DNA of 64,000 nucleotides from Streptococcus vestibularis (GTDB lineage: Bacteria > Bacillota > Bacilli > Lactobacillales > Streptococcaceae): contig JAABLG010000003.1 in assembly GCA_010604095.1 (NCBI GenBank), forward strand, positions 124,001 to 188,000, given 5' to 3'. Numbering within the stretch: the stretch's first letter is position 1; every line of letters starts with the position of its first letter. Under the pieces are notes generated by a model. That model had not been told where the DNA came from. It searched no databases and saw only the letters and a program-made list of their open reading frames with translations. The position numbers and the translations under genes were made by a program. This document shows, in pieces, positions 62,520 through 64,000 of this stretch.

Positions 62520-63484
62520 TAACTCTTCATCCTTAATTTATGACGAATAAACTCTAGTGTCCATTTTTCTTTTTTAAATTTCTTTAATATTGTCGATTTA
62601 ACATATGCCCAATAGAATTTATTTCTTGTTACTTCTAAAAGCTCTTCCTTAGAAATTTTCTCTCCAATAACTAATTGATTTGGTATAACATAAAATGAAT
62701 CTACTAGTCTAAACTCAGGACACTTAATCACTCTCTTTTGGAAATGTGCATATAGAGGACGATTAACCTTTATATTACCGTCGATTAAATTTATTGATTC
62801 CAAACCATTTTCCTCTGACCAAAAATAATAGCGTTTAGGTTCATTTTCACCATATTCTCTAAATGAGAAATGACTAATATCAATATCATCAAAAAACTTA
62901 TCTTGCAGTTGTTTGAAATTATTTTTTTCAAAAATCTTTTGGATACCATCTGCCTCATCAAAAATAAAATTTTGCTCACTTGTAAAGATATTGTGAAAAT
63001 CCAGTCGATAGTTTAAACCTTGGCCAGACATAAATATATGATTAACTTCCTGTGAATTTTTAAATATTTGGAGATGACCTAAAAGGCCATATCGAGAATA
63101 GTCATTCTCAAAAAAGCTATGTTCTTCCAGAAATTGATAAATATCACCAAGTAAGACATCTGTATCACAAAATCCCCAGTAGTCATATCCCTTCAACTCC
63201 TCTTCAAAGATAAATCCATAAGCAACTTTATAGTCACATAATTTATAAGGTGTTTTGAGAGAAATTTCAAAATCAAATTTAGACTGAACTTTTTTTCTTA
63301 AATCATCAAACGAAAGAGTCTTAAATTCAATATTCTCAGCGTTCAAAATTTCAAATTGGTCAATATTTTGATCAGTATAAATTAAGAAATCAATCTTTTG
63401 ATTACGTTTGGCGGTCAACAAAAAATAAGGGAAAAACTTTGGAAGTTTTCCAAAGTACGGAATAATGAGTCTTATCTTTTTCAT
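62519..63484 (-). CDS. DUF6625-type putative glycosyltransferase
   Basis: Protein of 321 residues starting IRLIIPYFGKLP, with DYWGFCDTDVLLGD (GT-A-like DxD motif, DTD) near residue 105 and PRYYFW-like aromatic segments (KRYYFWSEENGL). It resembles DUF6625 proteins found in streptococcal and lactobacillar polysaccharide loci, for which I know no proven reaction. It overlaps the next gene by one base and the preceding one by four, so it is part of the operon. Confidence 0.75.
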   Translation of the reverse strand: MKKIRLIIPYFGKLPKFFPYFLLTAKRNQKIDFLIYTDQNIDQFEILNAENIEFKTLSFDDLRKKVQSKFDFEISLKTPYKLCDYKVAYGFIFEEELKGYDYWGFCDTDVLLGDIYQFLEEHSFFENDYSRYGLLGHLQIFKNSQEVNHIFMSGQGLNYRLDFHNIFTSEQNFIFDEADGIQKIFEKNNFKQLQDKFFDDIDISHFSFREYGENEPKRYYFWSEENGLESINLIDGNIKVNRPLYAHFQKRVIKCPEFRLVDSFYVIPNQLVIGEKISKEELLEVTRNKFYWAYVKSTILKKFKKEKWTLEFIRHKLRMKS

Positions 63485-64000
63485 TTAGTTAAATCCTCTC
63501 CACCCTTATTCAACCAAGTCACAGCATTAAAATAGTGGTGGTAAGTTTTTAAATCGATACCGACATGACCTTGCTTTTCAGCTGATTTGAAATGAACCAA
63601 GGAAGGTAGGTCACTATAATTCTTAGAAGAGAAGATGACTTTGCTTTTGTAAGGAAGTTCTTCAAACTCTTTCATAAGCTCGTAAGTACAAGCATCGTTA
63701 TCGTTGAATTTGAAATACATATTATCCCAATGAATGCGTGCCAATCGACGTTGCCATTTTTGAGTCGCTTCTTCTTCATCTGCATAGTGCAAAAAATGAA
63801 GTTCAATATCATCAAGAAGTGCTAGAGGATAGGCATTATCAAAGTCTTTGATGTATTTCGATTCCTTAACGAATTTCAAGGGGATATCTCCACTCAAATA
63901 ATGTTTTAGATTCTTGAGCATTTTGATGTAATCAGGTGAAAAGACAAACATTCCAACAAAAGGCGTTTGATAAGGTAGTCCCAACTCCTGATAAACCTTC
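63481..64000 (-). CDS. DUF1919 family protein, 5' end cut by the window
   Basis: C-terminal 172 or so residues; the frame stays open to the window edge (KVYQELGLPYQTPFVGMFVF), and the TTG at 63984 is internal. The pattern LGLPYQTPFVG, the mid-region LALLDDIELHFLHYADEEEA and ARIHWDNMYFKF fit DUF1919 proteins of capsule/exopolysaccharide loci, often annotated as putative acyl- or glycosyltransferases without proof. It is operonic with the next gene (four-base overlap). Confidence 0.8.
   Translation of the reverse strand, partial: KVYQELGLPYQTPFVGMFVFSPDYIKMLKNLKHYLSGDIPLKFVKESKYIKDFDNAYPLALLDDIELHFLHYADEEEATQKWQRRLARIHWDNMYFKFNDNDACTYELMKEFEELPYKSKVIFSSKNYSDLPSLVHFKSAEKQGHVGIDLKTYHHYFNAVTWLNKGGEDLTK

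Overview
The window is chromosomal DNA of a low-GC Firmicute, almost certainly a Streptococcus of the salivarius group (S. salivarius, S. vestibularis or S. thermophilus). Evidence: XerS with a difSL site, tandem pstB genes ending in phoU, a YSIRK/LPXTG surface pullulanase, secreted proteins with GBS-Bsp-like repeats, and a tatAC-efeUOB locus, which is typical of this group among streptococci. An S. salivarius-like oral strain is my best guess, because the maltodextrin genes are complete. No rRNA, tRNA, insertion sequence, prophage or CRISPR array is visible.

Layout. 1-4.8 kb (+): end of the pst phosphate operon (two pstB, phoU), then pepN. 4.9-6.1 kb: xerS and its difSL site, so this is the replication terminus. 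Genes left of dif run rightward and most genes right of it run leftward, as expected for two replichores meeting. 6.2-8.4 kb: lplA and an unknown membrane protein. 8.5-18.5 kb: maltodextrin region, glgP-malQ and malR on the minus strand, malX-malC-malD-msmK on the plus strand, with LacI-type operators at the promoters. 18.6-18.85 kb: an unannotated Fst-type type I toxin-antitoxin locus. 18.9-23.5 kb (-): efeO-efeB-efeU-tatC-tatA, an iron uptake operon that carries its own Tat translocase for the Tat-dependent EfeB, behind Fur/PerR-like boxes. 23.8-34.4 kb (-): surface pullulanase, which shares the maltose operators, and two paralogous repeat-containing cell-wall hydrolases (an amidase, and a muramidase fused to a C39-like peptidase).

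34.7-40.3 kb (-): pyruvate/acetoin dehydrogenase complex genes E1alpha-E1beta-E2-E3, with a 421-bp near-identical direct repeat covering the lipoyl domain and leader of both E2 and E3. 40.4-43 kb (+): two overlapping genes for membrane proteins that look like AgrC/ComD sensor kinases stripped of their catalytic residues. 43.1-54.3 kb: mostly housekeeping and envelope genes (DUF2207 protein, pyrC, ung, cation efflux protein, D,D-carboxypeptidase, patatin-like lipase, SGNH hydrolase, AI-2E-type permease, two histidine phosphatases). 54.6-64 kb: the distal end of an exopolysaccharide or capsule locus (DUF1919, DUF6625, GT2, Wzy, Wzx, Glf, Stealth phosphotransferase, GTF3-like transferase) facing a NAGPA-like phosphodiester glycosidase.

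How the genes fit together. Pullulanase trims branched alpha-glucans outside the cell, MalX-MalC-MalD-MsmK import the maltodextrins, and MalQ and GlgP convert them to glucose and glucose-1-phosphate, under MalR and probably CcpA. LplA can supply lipoate to the E2 and E3 lipoyl domains. Glf supplies UDP-galactofuranose to the polysaccharide locus, and the Stealth protein would add phosphodiester-linked sugar. The main items to check are the Fst locus, the pseudokinase pair, the Stealth/NAGPA neighbourhood and the duplicated structured leader in the dehydrogenase operon.
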